DNA of 64,000 bases from Polaromonas sp. Lineage in GTDB: Bacteria; Pseudomonadota; Gammaproteobacteria; Burkholderiales; Burkholderiaceae_C. Shown piece by piece: positions 1 through 8,284 of the stretch; the first letter of the stretch is position 1, and every line of letters starts with the position of its first letter. Under the pieces are notes generated by a model that saw nothing but the letters and a program-made list of their open reading frames with translations, was not told the origin of the DNA and made no database searches. The stretch lies in assembly GCF_012927485.1 (NCBI RefSeq), contig NZ_JABBPC010000012.1, positions 310,001-374,000 on the forward strand, in the 5' to 3' direction. Both the position numbers and the translations under genes were made by a program.

Positions 1-561
1 CTGAGCCAAGTTGCCACCGGGGCGACGAAGGCTCTGCAGGGGAGTAATCCAACCACCCAATTCCCAGATATCTAACGCTTGTACCAGCGCCACGATGGCC
101 GAACACATTCCACCCACCACAAGCAACACTGCGAGTTTATCGACAAGTTTCGCGCCTGAAGTCAGTCCACATTCATTGAGACTTATGGCCGCATAACCAA
201 GGATCAATGCAAGCAAGCACAGCAATAAATAGAAGCTAAGTACTACCGCGTCACCTAGGAATAGGATACGTCCCGTCAACACCTGTATGACAACAACCAC
301 ACACAGCAACCCGATGGGCCAACCCATCATTGGCAGATAAATCGTGCGTCTACCATGATCAAAGCAATTTTTTACAAGCACGCCGGACAAGAGCAATATT
401 GATGCGAACGCAAGCACTTCGTTGTGCCAACTATTCCACGGGAGAAAGTGCACAGACGTCATCCAACTCCCGAACAGCAACAGAAAGCTGAGCGAAATAA
501 TTACCCCATAAAAAAAACGCCTCGATAGAGGCGTTTTTTTCGGATTTGAAATAATTTTCAA
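1..561 (-). CDS. Pilin-type O-oligosaccharyltransferase (PglL/Wzy-like), N-terminal part, runs off window start
   Basis: Membrane enzyme expected to move a lipid-linked glycan onto pilin in the periplasm. Reading the minus strand from a TTG at 561 gives an open frame to the window edge with a basic N-terminus and several hydrophobic segments (a first helix followed by FGSWMTSVHFLPWN). It reaches RRPGGNLAQ just before the edge, and an R-x-x-GNL-x-Q motif is typical of the PglL family. No ATG is available in frame upstream; the TTG has a GGGA about 9 bases before it. It lies 27 bases after pilA, as in other pilA-glycosyltransferase pairs, so its likely substrate is that pilin. The pilA terminator falls inside its first codons. 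The start is uncertain; the family call is fairly firm. Confidence 0.7.
   Translation of the reverse strand, partial: MKIISNPKKTPLSRRFFYGVIISLSFLLLFGSWMTSVHFLPWNSWHNEVLAFASILLLSGVLVKNCFDHGRRTIYLPMMGWPIGLLCVVVVIQVLTGRILFLGDAVVLSFYLLLCLLALILGYAAISLNECGLTSGAKLVDKLAVLLVVGGMCSAIVALVQALDIWELGGWITPLQSLRRPGGNLAQ
511..540 (-). terminator. Rho-independent terminator after pilA, inside the next gene's first codons
   Basis: A 7 bp GC-rich stem (ACGCCTC / GAGGCGT) with a GATA loop is flanked by a run of eight A on one side and seven T on the other, so it could stop transcription in either direction. It sits about 50 bases beyond the pilA stop. It also encodes residues of the predicted N-terminus of the glycosyltransferase gene. 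Confidence 0.75.
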
Positions 562-588
562 AATTTCACATCCCGATTTATAAAATCA

Positions 589-1092
589 TCAAGGTGCGTA
601 TGTTGCGCCACCGGCAGTTCCAACAGTTGCAGCCGAGGGATCCCGGCAAGAACCTGGGAGAAACTTCGCCGCAATGGTACCGGGGCCGCAAAGCCATCCT
701 GTTACTGAATTAGTCCCAGTCACAATAACTGGAGTAAGGATCATCGTCTTGTTATCAATGGTAGCGTCGTTAGTTCCTTGCGCAGTTACTTGAACCGATC
801 CCATGTTGTTGGTTGAAACCAGTTTCACATATTTTGTTGCACCCGTACCAGAGACTTCACAACCCCAAGCGCCAGCGACGGGCAAGGACGCAGCGTTGTT
901 AGTTTGATAAGATTCTGTAACACTGGTGCGGCAGGCCGATGCCGCCAATACGACCTCGGACATCTTCGCACGCTTCGTGTAATCCTGATAAGCCGGTAAC
1001 GCCACCGCGGCCAAAATACCAATAATCGCAACCACGATCATCAATTCGATCAGGGTAAAACCCTTTTGCATCTTCTGCATGGAACGTTTCAT
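589..1092 (-). CDS. pilA: Type IV major pilin PilA
   Basis: Structural subunit of the type IV pilus. The 167-residue product has an 11-residue basic leader ending in Gly, then the class III signal [12 protein letters not shown] with Glu5 of the mature protein. This is the site of the prepilin peptidase and N-methylase PilD. The hydrophobic helix is followed by a soluble domain with Cys54, Cys78, Cys135 and Cys149. The last two frame a C-terminal disulfide loop, as in other pilins. The ATG at 1092 is chosen over an upstream in-frame ATG because AAGGAG lies 7 bases before it and the leader then has normal length. Expression is probably from the sigma-54 promoter upstream. A glycosyltransferase gene follows. 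Confidence 0.95.
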   Translation of the reverse strand: MKRSMQKMQKGFTLIELMIVVAIIGILAAVALPAYQDYTKRAKMSEVVLAASACRTSVTESYQTNNAASLPVAGAWGCEVSGTGATKYVKLVSTNNMGSVQVTAQGTNDATIDNKTMILTPVIVTGTNSVTGWLCGPGTIAAKFLPGSCRDPSAATVGTAGGATYAP

Positions 1093-1129
1093 TAAGAACT
1101 CCTTGGTTAATAGACTTGCAATCAACTGC

Positions 1130-1145
1130 AGCAGTTTGTGTGCCA
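1130..1145 (-). promoter_or_regulatory. Sigma-54 (RpoN) promoter of pilA
   Basis: On the minus strand the sequence reads TGGCAC-ACAAA-CTGCT. The -24 GG and -12 GC are separated by exactly 10 bases, and only one base differs from the TTGC of the consensus. Transcription would start near 1119, giving a leader of about 27 bases before the pilA ATG. RpoN control through PilS/PilR is known for pilA in several proteobacteria. Confidence 0.75.
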
Positions 1146-1227
1146 CCTCGTTCCACCCCACAAATCCCGTGTTTAAGTGTCAAAGACGGTAACTATTTTA
1201 CATTTTTGACTTACACGCGGAAACTTG

Positions 1228-1243
1228 GTGACATTCATGTCAC
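1228..1243. promoter_or_regulatory. Palindrome upstream of pilA, candidate activator site
   Basis: A perfect inverted repeat GTGACAT-TC-ATGTCAC (7 bp arms, 2-base spacer) is centred about 116 bases upstream of the predicted sigma-54 start. This is a usual distance for an enhancer-type site of an NtrC-family activator such as PilR. A further GTGAC lies at 1258-1262. Binding by PilR is inference. Confidence 0.45.
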
Positions 1244-1310
1244 GTTGCGTTTGTTATGTGACTGATTCGGCTAGCGCTTAGGGTTCTCGAGAGGCGGTGA
1301 CTGCGTGGTA

Positions 1311-1352
1311 GCGCTTTTACAAGCGCGTTAGCGAAGCCTGCTTTCCAGGCGA
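1311..1352 (-). terminator. Two small hairpins after the phosphodiesterase-like gene
   Basis: Immediately after the stop at 1354, on the minus strand, there is GCCTG-gaaag-CAGGC and then GCGCTT-gtaa-AAGCGC. No T-run follows, so Rho-independent termination is uncertain; they may mark the 3' end of the transcript. Confidence 0.35.
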
Positions 1353-1353
1353 T

Positions 1354-2145
1354 CTATAAATCAAACACCTGACCGCCCTGCAGCCAGCGGATGTCGTGCG
1401 TTACACGCCGGTCCAGCTCGCCCATTTGATCCAGGCCCTTTACTTCCGCCATGATGAACTCTGTTTCGACTGGCTTGGCGTGGGTGAGGTAAATCGGGTA
1501 ACGGTTGCCAGACGCGATGCAATCAAGCTCGGCGGCAAGAGAGTGCGTCGAAAGGTGCAAGCTACGTTTTGCGAGGTTACGCGCCCGGTTGCTGAAGGCG
1601 GTTTCGATGATCAGCATCGCGACATTTATTTGATTGAGACGCGCCCACAATGCGGGGTTTTTCTCGGTGTCGCCGGTAAATACCCACCAGCCTTTGGAGG
1701 TGGACACCGCGTAGCCCACGGCGGGCACCGTATGCACTGCGGGCAACACTTCTATTTCCTTATCCGCTATCCGTAAAGTTTGCCCGGGCTCCAGTGGGTG
1801 AAAACTGATGAAGGGAGCGGCGGGGGTAGGCATGGTCGAAAAATCAGGCCAGATGATGTTGTTGAAAATGTGCGCCTTCAATGCATCAATCGTGTCTTGC
1901 AGGGCATGTACGTGTATCGGAGTGGTTCGCCGGCTGGCCGTTGCGTCCGCCATCAGGGGAAGCCCCGCGACGTGGTCCAGATGGGAATGCGTTAGCAAAA
2001 CATGGTCGATGCCGGTCATCTCCTCAAGGGTGAGATCTCCAACGCCGGTGCCGGCGTCGATCAACACATTCTGATCCAGCAAGAAAGACGTGGTACGACA
2101 GTCTTTGACAATCGATCCTGAGCAGCCAAGTACACGTATTTTCAT
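1354..2145 (-). CDS. Metallo-beta-lactamase-fold hydrolase, class II cyclic-nucleotide phosphodiesterase-like
   Basis: Predicted cytoplasmic metal-dependent hydrolase of 263 residues. The motif HSHLDHVAGLPL (His53, His55, Asp57, His58) matches the class II 3',5'-cyclic nucleotide phosphodiesterase signature H-x-H-L-D-H-hydrophobic-x-G. A later GDTEKNP and a THAK segment supply other metal ligands typical of the fold. A role in lowering cAMP or cGMP is the family-based guess; related MBL enzymes act on other phosphodiesters. It is downstream of an FHA protein and a PP2C phosphatase on the same strand, though a 173-base gap separates it from the FHA gene. That company suggests a signalling group. 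Confidence 0.75.
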   Translation of the reverse strand: MKIRVLGCSGSIVKDCRTTSFLLDQNVLIDAGTGVGDLTLEEMTGIDHVLLTHSHLDHVAGLPLMADATASRRTTPIHVHALQDTIDALKAHIFNNIIWPDFSTMPTPAAPFISFHPLEPGQTLRIADKEIEVLPAVHTVPAVGYAVSTSKGWWVFTGDTEKNPALWARLNQINVAMLIIETAFSNRARNLAKRSLHLSTHSLAAELDCIASGNRYPIYLTHAKPVETEFIMAEVKGLDQMGELDRRVTHDIRWLQGGQVFDL

Positions 2146-2318
2146 GGGATTTCTGGCTGGCTTTGACGTGACTTTGTCAGCTAATTAGCTGCGCCATTCC
2201 AAGCTGTATCGACAGGTGACAACCTTAGGAGGGCTACACGCCTTGCTCGCGGGCGGTAAAAGGTACTTCTGCCCCAAGTGGCCTCCGGTTTCCAGTACAG
2301 CCCGGTTAGGCGCATCCA

Positions 2319-2987
2319 TTAGTGTAGAAAAAACTGCATTCGGGTTCCGGCCAGTTCGAGGATATCCCCGCTCTTTAAAATCGCCGGTTCAGCGTCAGTC
2401 GGCGCGCCGTTCAGCGTCAACTTGCCGGCCCCTTCCACATGGGCGACTACAAAACCTTGGGGCCTTTTGGTAATAGCCGCCACCGCCACACCGGGTTTGC
2501 CGATCGTGGTGACCACTTTGACCAAGGCCACCTCGCGACCTGCTGCCGCGCCCGACATCACCTTGATGGTGGCATTGAGAGCAGGGGCCGACCCGGCAGC
2601 GGATCCTGGCAAAGCCGCCGAAGCAGCTTCAAAAGGCGGTAGCACAGGCGCCGCGGACCCCGCCTGGCCCCGCGTGGGCTTTGCCCCCCCGAGTGGGGCG
2701 GACTCATTTACATATTCGATCCTGTACTTGCCAATTTCAACGAGGTCGTTGTTTTGCAGTAACTGCTTCTTGATCGCCTTGCCATTGACATGGGTGCCAT
2801 TAGTGCTGTTGAGGTCCTCCAGGTAAACCTCGGCACCGGACATTTGTAAAACGGCATGCTCACCGCTGACAGCGAGGTTGTCTATCACGATGTCGTTGTA
2901 AGGCCTCCGGCCTAGAGAGGTCCGGTCTTTCGTCAACTGGACTTCCTTGATCACGACACCGTCAATCGAGACGATCATTTTCGGCAT
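2319..2987 (-). CDS. Tandem FHA-domain protein
   Basis: Predicted phosphothreonine-binding adaptor of 222 residues. The first FHA domain spans roughly residues 20-95 and keeps the core binding residues: Arg27, SGEH at 41-44 and the DLNSTNGTHVNG loop at 58-69. An Ala/Pro/Gly-rich linker follows (about 96-137). The C-terminal 80 residues resemble a second, degenerate FHA domain without the Ser/His pair. The ATG at 2987 has AGGAG 6 bases upstream. It lies 39 bases after the PP2C phosphatase gene, so the two are probably co-transcribed and act on the same phosphoprotein pathway. No Ser/Thr kinase is visible in the window. Confidence 0.85.
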   Translation of the reverse strand: MPKMIVSIDGVVIKEVQLTKDRTSLGRRPYNDIVIDNLAVSGEHAVLQMSGAEVYLEDLNSTNGTHVNGKAIKKQLLQNNDLVEIGKYRIEYVNESAPLGGAKPTRGQAGSAAPVLPPFEAASAALPGSAAGSAPALNATIKVMSGAAAGREVALVKVVTTIGKPGVAVAAITKRPQGFVVAHVEGAGKLTLNGAPTDAEPAILKSGDILELAGTRMQFFLH

Positions 2988-3026
2988 GGCCGACTCCTGT
3001 CAATTTTTAATAGTTTAAATACTGCG

Positions 3027-3812
3027 CTATTTTCCCAGTATCCTGGAAAGAAGGCCCCGTTTGCGCAAATCCTCACTCGCGCGCACCAACAAAACCGAAA
3101 TATTATCGCGTCCACCCGCTTCATTGGCCGCCAGAATCAGTTGCTCGGCTTTGTGCTCGAGCGTCTCGCTACTTGAAAGAATACTTGCAATACTGTCGTC
3201 CGCGAGCATGTCTGACAAACCATCCGAGCACATCAAATAGACATCGCCCAACTCCACGCGGTGCTCATTGACTTCAACCAGCACCATGTCTTCAACACCC
3301 AGGGCACGCGTAACGAGGTTCCTGATCAATGAAGTGCTTGCCTGCTCGGGCGTGATCATGCCCGCGTCCACCTGCTCCTGAATCAAGGAATGATCCTTGG
3401 TTATTTGCAGGAACTGCCGACCGCGTAATCGGTAGCAGCGCGAATCGCCGACATGGGCCAGCATCAATCGACCGTCCAGAAATACGCCCACTACGAGCGT
3501 GGTTCCCATACCCGCGTATTGGGGGTTAGAACTGGCCGCATTAAAAATCGAGTGATTTGCATTTTCCACGCAGATTTCGAGGGCCCGGCGCACTTCTCTG
3601 GAATTCACCTGCCTGCCAGCGTCGGAGAGCCAGCGTCCCATTTCCGAATTGATGAAAGCCACCGCCATCCCGCTTGCGATTTCGCCCGCGTTGTAACCGC
3701 CCATTCCGTCGGCCAGAATACAAAGCCGTGTTGCGGCATCGAAAGCAACCGCATCTTCATTGTTATCCCGCACCAAACCCACATCTATCTGGGTACAAAT
3801 GTCGTAGCGCAT
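3027..3812 (-). CDS. PP2C-family Ser/Thr protein phosphatase (PrpC/Stp-like)
   Basis: Metal-dependent protein phosphatase of about 261 residues. PP2C motifs are present in order: RDNNEDA near the N-terminus, LADGMGGYNAGE, HVGDSRCYR, CSDGLSDML and GGRDNISVLLV, supplying the Asp metal ligands. The ATG at 3812 is preferred because homologues begin just before the VGLVRDNNED segment. A GTG at 3830, six codons upstream, is the alternative; neither has a strong ribosome site. It is first in a likely operon with the FHA gene. It probably dephosphorylates a Hanks-type kinase or its substrates, with the kinase encoded elsewhere. Confidence 0.88.
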   Translation of the reverse strand: MRYDICTQIDVGLVRDNNEDAVAFDAATRLCILADGMGGYNAGEIASGMAVAFINSEMGRWLSDAGRQVNSREVRRALEICVENANHSIFNAASSNPQYAGMGTTLVVGVFLDGRLMLAHVGDSRCYRLRGRQFLQITKDHSLIQEQVDAGMITPEQASTSLIRNLVTRALGVEDMVLVEVNEHRVELGDVYLMCSDGLSDMLADDSIASILSSSETLEHKAEQLILAANEAGGRDNISVLLVRASEDLRKRGLLSRILGK

Positions 3813-3830
3813 CGCGTTAGCGCCGACCAC

Positions 3831-4414
3831 GAGGGCAGGTTAACGGCCCGGGCAAGGGACGCCAAAGTCGGTCATTGCCACAGGCTAACGACGATGATCC
3901 GTCCGGAAGATTGACATGACATGTCTGTACTGATTTGTTGCCCATCTCCGTTTTCCTCGCCCTATTTTTCACGATTGCCGCGCAGGTTTGTTGTTACATA
4001 GCCATAACAAATTACCCAGAAAGGGACGTTAACAGACGGATTACAGCAGTACAAGGGTCTTTTTCACGACTTTCCTACTTTTTGTTGCAAGTAGATTCTG
4101 GCGCAGTCAATCGTCTTCTTCTTTTTGTAGCCAGATCGCATCCGGCCTTTGATGGCGTTGTCCGGTTTTTTGACGAAATGCCGTCTTGGCTTGCCTGCAG
4201 CAAGCACGCACCGCCCATCTCCTCGCGACCACCGCTTAACGATAGCAGTCGCCTCGGGCCGGTAAGGCGTGCGCTGCGGGGCGGTGCGATTACCGTCCTC
4301 CCAGGCAATTTCCAGGCAGAAAAAAACCGACTGTCAGTGATAACAACCGGTTTTTTTTGGTGCGGCTTGCCGCGAAGCGCTGGGCAGCAACGCCTTTGAG
4401 CAACTTGGTGATGC
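3831..4414. other. Intergenic stretch between PP2C and sucD genes
   Basis: No convincing gene: short open frames here lack family features and ribosome sites. It holds a small hairpin (TTGTTA/TAACAA at 3991-4010) and a terminator-like inverted repeat near 4320-4358. The promoter for the PP2C-FHA operon must lie in its left part, but I cannot fix it. Confidence 0.5.
4320..4358 (-). terminator. Probable terminator of sucCD
   Basis: About 55 bases beyond the sucD stop, AAAAACCG and CGGTTTTT arms pair across an 18-base loop, with a T-run on the minus strand. The stem is AT-rich and the loop long, so strength is uncertain. Confidence 0.5.
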
Positions 4415-5308
4415 TTACAGCAACGCCTTGAGCAGTTTCGCCATTTCGGAGGGATTGCGCGTGATGGTGAAGCCACAGGCTTCCATGATTTCCAACTTGG
4501 CGTTCGCTGTGTCGGCACCGCCAGAAATCAGCGCACCGGCATGGCCCATGCGCTTACCGGCAGGCGCGGTGACGCCGGCGATGAAACCAACAATCGGTTT
4601 TTTCATATTGGCTTTGCACCAGATCGCCGCTTCGGCTTCGTCCGGACCGCCAATTTCGCCAATCATAATGACGGCATCGGTGTCGGGATCGTCATTAAAG
4701 GCTTGCATCACATCAATGTGTTTCAGACCATTGATCGGATCACCGCCAATGCCCACGGCAGTTGACTGGCCCAAGCCGATTTCGGTGAGTTGCGCCACGG
4801 CTTCGTAGGTCAGCGTGCCGGAGCGGCTAACCACACCAATGCGTCCTTTGCGATGGATGTGACCCGGCATGATGCCGATTTTGATCTCGTCGGGCGTGAT
4901 CAGGCCAGGGCAGTTGGGGCCGAGCAGCAGGGTTCTTTTGCCGCCAGCGGCCTCCCGGGCTTTCATGCGGTTGCGCACTTCGAGCATGTCACGGACAGGA
5001 ATGCCTTCGGTGATGCAAATGGCCAGATCCAGGTTGGCCTCCACGGCTTCCCAAATGGCGGCCGCAGCGCCTGCAGGCGGCACATAAATGACCGAAACTG
5101 TCGCGCCCGTCGCTTGAGCGGCTTCCAGCACGCCGGCATAGATTGGAATGCCTTCGAAGTCTTCGCCCGCTTTCTTGGGGTTCACTCCCGCCACAAAGGC
5201 TGCTTTGCCGTTCGCATAGTCGCGGCACATGCGGGTATGGAATTGACCGGTCTTGCCGGTAATGCCTTGCGTAATAACTTTGGTGTTTTTGTTGATGTAG
5301 ATCGACAT
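4415..5308 (-). CDS. sucD: Succinyl-CoA synthetase (ADP-forming) alpha subunit
   Basis: TCA-cycle enzyme interconverting succinyl-CoA and succinate with nucleotide triphosphate formation; alpha partner of SucC. The 297-residue product starts MSIYINKNTK and has the N-terminal CoA-binding Rossmann domain (TGKTGQFHT). The ligase domain follows, with the phosphorylated His in RMGHAGALISGG. The ATG at 5308 is chosen because the conserved N-terminus begins there, with an AGGAA upstream; an earlier in-frame ATG would add 30 unrelated residues. It follows sucC by 34 bases, and the pair forms an operon with a probable terminator downstream. Confidence 0.97.
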   Translation of the reverse strand: MSIYINKNTKVITQGITGKTGQFHTRMCRDYANGKAAFVAGVNPKKAGEDFEGIPIYAGVLEAAQATGATVSVIYVPPAGAAAAIWEAVEANLDLAICITEGIPVRDMLEVRNRMKAREAAGGKRTLLLGPNCPGLITPDEIKIGIMPGHIHRKGRIGVVSRSGTLTYEAVAQLTEIGLGQSTAVGIGGDPINGLKHIDVMQAFNDDPDTDAVIMIGEIGGPDEAEAAIWCKANMKKPIVGFIAGVTAPAGKRMGHAGALISGGADTANAKLEIMEACGFTITRNPSEMAKLLKALL

Positions 5309-5342
5309 GCTTGTTCCTGATCGGTAGGCGTTGGCGCGGGGC

Positions 5343-6503
5343 TTACTTGACGGCAGCGACGATTTTGGTCGCGGCCTCTGCCATGGTGTCTGCGGCAATG
5401 ATGGGCAAACCGGAGTCGGCCAACATTTTCTTGCCCAGGTCTTCGTTAGTGCCCTTCATGCGCACCACCAGCGGAACCGACAGGTTAACGGCTTTGCAGG
5501 CGGTGATGATGCCGTCGGCAATCGTGTCGCACTTCATGATGCCGCCGAAGATATTGACCAGAATACCTTTGACATCGGGGTTCTTCAACATGATCTTGAA
5601 AGCTTCAGTGACTTTCTCAGCGGTTGCGCCGCCGCCCACGTCGAGAAAGTTGGCGGGCTCGCCACCGAACAGCTTGATGGTGTCCATGGTCGCCATCGCC
5701 AGGCCAGCGCCATTGACAAGGCAACCGATGTTGCCGTCGAGGCTGATGTAGGCCAGATCGAACTTGCTGGCTTCCACTTCAGCCGGATCTTCCTCGTCCA
5801 GGTCGCGGTAGGCCACGATTTCCGGGTGACGAAACAGCGCGTTGGGGTCGAAGTTGAACTTGGCGTCAATGGCCTTGATGTTGCCGTTTCCTTCGAGAAT
5901 TAACGGATTGATCTCAGCCAGACTGCAGTCGGTCTCCATGTAGCACTTGTAGAGCTTTTTCAGCACATCAATCGCCTGGGCGGTGGAGCCCGCCGGCACC
6001 GTCATGCCGTCGGCCAGCTCCTTGGCTTGGGCATCGGTCAGGCCAATGGCCGGATCGACAAACACCTTGATGATCTTTTCAGGCGTGGCGTGGGCCACTT
6101 CCTCAATGTCCATGCCCCCTTCGGAAGACGCCATGAACGCCACTTTCTGGGTAGCGCGGTCGGTGACGACCGAGACGTAATATTCCTTTTTGATATCAGC
6201 GCCGTCTTCAATTAGAAGGCGGCGTACCTTTTGACCCTCAGGACCGGTCTGGTGCGTGATCAGCTGCATGCCCAGAATTTCACCAGCCAGCTTTTTCACT
6301 TCGTCAATACTGCGTGCCAGCTTGACGCCGCCGCCTTTGCCGCGACCACCGGCATGAATTTGCGCTTTGATCACCCACACCGGGCCGCCTAGTTTTTGTG
6401 CGGCTTCAACCGCTTCCTGCACCGTAAACGCGGGAATGCCACGGGGCACAGGCACGCCAAAACTACGCAAGATTTCCTTGCCTTGGTACTCGTGAATTTT
6501 CAT
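5343..6503 (-). CDS. sucC: Succinyl-CoA synthetase (ADP-forming) beta subunit
   Basis: Beta subunit of the TCA-cycle succinyl-CoA synthetase, 386 residues, the normal family length. It begins [20 protein letters not shown] with an ATP-grasp domain ([12 protein letters not shown] and EINPL segments). The C-terminal ligase domain includes GGGATAEKV and [10 protein letters not shown]. It is first in the sucCD operon. The 229 bases upstream separate it from the divergent argC and must hold both promoters. Confidence 0.97.
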   Translation of the reverse strand: MKIHEYQGKEILRSFGVPVPRGIPAFTVQEAVEAAQKLGGPVWVIKAQIHAGGRGKGGGVKLARSIDEVKKLAGEILGMQLITHQTGPEGQKVRRLLIEDGADIKKEYYVSVVTDRATQKVAFMASSEGGMDIEEVAHATPEKIIKVFVDPAIGLTDAQAKELADGMTVPAGSTAQAIDVLKKLYKCYMETDCSLAEINPLILEGNGNIKAIDAKFNFDPNALFRHPEIVAYRDLDEEDPAEVEASKFDLAYISLDGNIGCLVNGAGLAMATMDTIKLFGGEPANFLDVGGGATAEKVTEAFKIMLKNPDVKGILVNIFGGIMKCDTIADGIITACKAVNLSVPLVVRMKGTNEDLGKKMLADSGLPIIAADTMAEAATKIVAAVK

Positions 6504-6732
6504 GAAAAACCTTCAGGATTCAGTAAAAAAGGGTGCGACAAGGTTTTTGACAAGGCGGTGTGGCCGGTTTAAAACAAAGCGCCGCCGCCTAAAGACAAGC
6601 TGATCGCGATCACTACAGGCAGCAAGGCAGAACTGTATCATGGTGCGACGCACAATTATTTTACAAACCTTAGACACCCGACCCACCCTGAATCCGTGCC
6701 CCCCGGCACCGATTTGTCGCTGAAAGTTCTTG

Positions 6733-7656
6733 ATGCCCAAAGTTTTTATAGACGGTGAAGCCGGCACGACGGGCCTGCAGATCCGTCAACGGCTGCAAGC
6801 AATGCCGCAGATTGAGTTGGCCAGCCTGGCCCCTGAGCTGCGCAAAAATGCAGCCGCCAAGCGCGACCTGATGGCGCAGGTGGACCTGGTCGTCCTGTGC
6901 TTGCACGACGACGCGGCGCGTGAATCGGTCGCCATGATCGACAGCCTCCGGCAGGGAGGTAGCCCAAAAATTCCCAAGATCATTGACGCGTCAACCGCTC
7001 ACCGCACTGCGTCGGGCTGGGTCTTCGGCTTCCCGGAACTGGTCAAAGGCCAGCGCGAAGCCGTAGCTGCCGCCGAGCGCGTGGCTAACCCCGGCTGCTA
7101 TGCCACCGGGGCGATCGCGCTGATTCGTCCGCTCGTGGATGCGGGTGTGATTCCGGCTGATTTCCCATTAAGCCTGCCGGCTGTGAGCGGATACTCTGGC
7201 GGCGGCCGTCCCATGATCGAGGCCTACGAAAGCGGCAGCGCGCCTTTGTTTGAGATTTACGGCTTGAGCCTGGAACATAAGCATCTGCCTGAAATCATGC
7301 GTTACACGGGCCTGACGCGCCGTCCGGTGCTGATTCCGTCAGTGGGCAACTTTAAGCAGGGCATGCTGGTTCAGTTGCCGTTGCACCTTGATTTGCTGCC
7401 CGGCCACCCCACCGCCGCGCAGTTGCAGGAAGTGCTTGCCAGCCATTACGCGGGTAGCGAATGGGTGACGGTCGAGGATGCGCCCGAATCCGGCAAGCTG
7501 GATGCGTTGGCGCTGAACGGCACCAACAAGATGGACCTGCGCGTGTTTGGCAACGAAACCCATCGCCAGGCCGTGTTGATTGCGCGGCTGGACAACTTAG
7601 GCAAAGGTGCGTCGGGCGCAGCGGTGCAAAACCTCAAGCTCATGCTCGGGCTTTGA
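6733..7656 (+). CDS. argC: N-acetyl-gamma-glutamyl-phosphate reductase, common form
   Basis: Third step of arginine biosynthesis, NADPH reduction of N-acetylglutamyl phosphate. The 307 residues fit the shorter common form (ArgC type 2): N-terminal [14 protein letters not shown] for NADP binding, DASTAHR, and the active Cys122 in ANPGCYATG. The EHKHLPEI segment typical of the family follows. The ATG at 6733 directly follows an in-frame TTG; the ATG is preferred. It is a single gene, divergent from sucC. Confidence 0.93.
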   Translation: MPKVFIDGEAGTTGLQIRQRLQAMPQIELASLAPELRKNAAAKRDLMAQVDLVVLCLHDDAARESVAMIDSLRQGGSPKIPKIIDASTAHRTASGWVFGFPELVKGQREAVAAAERVANPGCYATGAIALIRPLVDAGVIPADFPLSLPAVSGYSGGGRPMIEAYESGSAPLFEIYGLSLEHKHLPEIMRYTGLTRRPVLIPSVGNFKQGMLVQLPLHLDLLPGHPTAAQLQEVLASHYAGSEWVTVEDAPESGKLDALALNGTNKMDLRVFGNETHRQAVLIARLDNLGKGASGAAVQNLKLMLGL

Positions 7657-7738
7657 CGCGGTAGGTTCGCCTGCTCTCGGGGCAGGGTGCAGCCCTTTGG
7701 TTGGACGAACGCACTAGTTTGTCGGGGTTTTCAAGTCT

Positions 7739-8212
7739 TTATTCGTCGTCCGGCTGAGACACCACGCGTCGAATAACGTCTCCCCCAAAACCACGGGCGG
7801 CAAGGAATCGCATTTGTTTGGCGCGCCCCGCCGCGTCCGGTGGCAGGTTCTTGAACTTCTTGCGCCAGACTTCCCGGGCGCGCTCCATTTCGCTGCTTTT
7901 GAGCCTGTCCATGGCGCCTGACACCGTCTCAGGGTCGAGCCCCTTGTTCAGCAATTCGTAGCGTATGCGCGCTGCGCCGAAACGTGCAGCGCGTCGATTG
8001 ATGACCGACTCGACCACACGCGCTTCGCTGATGAAATCCTTAGCTTGCAGCTCATCGAGAACCTGTGCCAGTTGGCCCGGCGTTTCTTCATGAGGTGCCA
8101 GCTTGCGCTCTAGCTCGGCACGCGAATGTTCGCGAGCCGCCAAATAACGCAGCGCGCGCCCCTTGAGTGAAAGGCCGAAGCCCCTTCGGGCTGCTGGTCG
8201 GGCGGTGTTCAT
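7739..8212 (-). CDS. recX: Regulatory protein RecX
   Basis: Modulator that inhibits RecA filament growth. The 157-residue protein shows the RecX three-helix repeats: ALRYLAAREHSRAELERKL, then VLDELQAKDFISEARVVESVINRR and a C-terminal repeat ending near RFLAARGFGGDVIRRVV. It lies 72 bases downstream of recA on the same strand, the classical recA-recX arrangement, so it is presumably expressed by read-through from the SOS-controlled recA promoter. Confidence 0.92.
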   Translation of the reverse strand: MNTARPAARRGFGLSLKGRALRYLAAREHSRAELERKLAPHEETPGQLAQVLDELQAKDFISEARVVESVINRRAARFGAARIRYELLNKGLDPETVSGAMDRLKSSEMERAREVWRKKFKNLPPDAAGRAKQMRFLAARGFGGDVIRRVVSQPDDE

Positions 8213-8284
8213 CAGACTGCGATGGGACTGTTCAGCAGCAGATGGTTGCGTGGGCTAACGCCTGCCGTGCCAGATAAAACCGCG

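Noticed and set aside
3935..4399. Plus-strand frame with a hydrophobic N-terminus
   Set aside because: It overlaps terminator-like repeats, has no ribosome site and no family resemblance; the hydrophobic start is probably chance.
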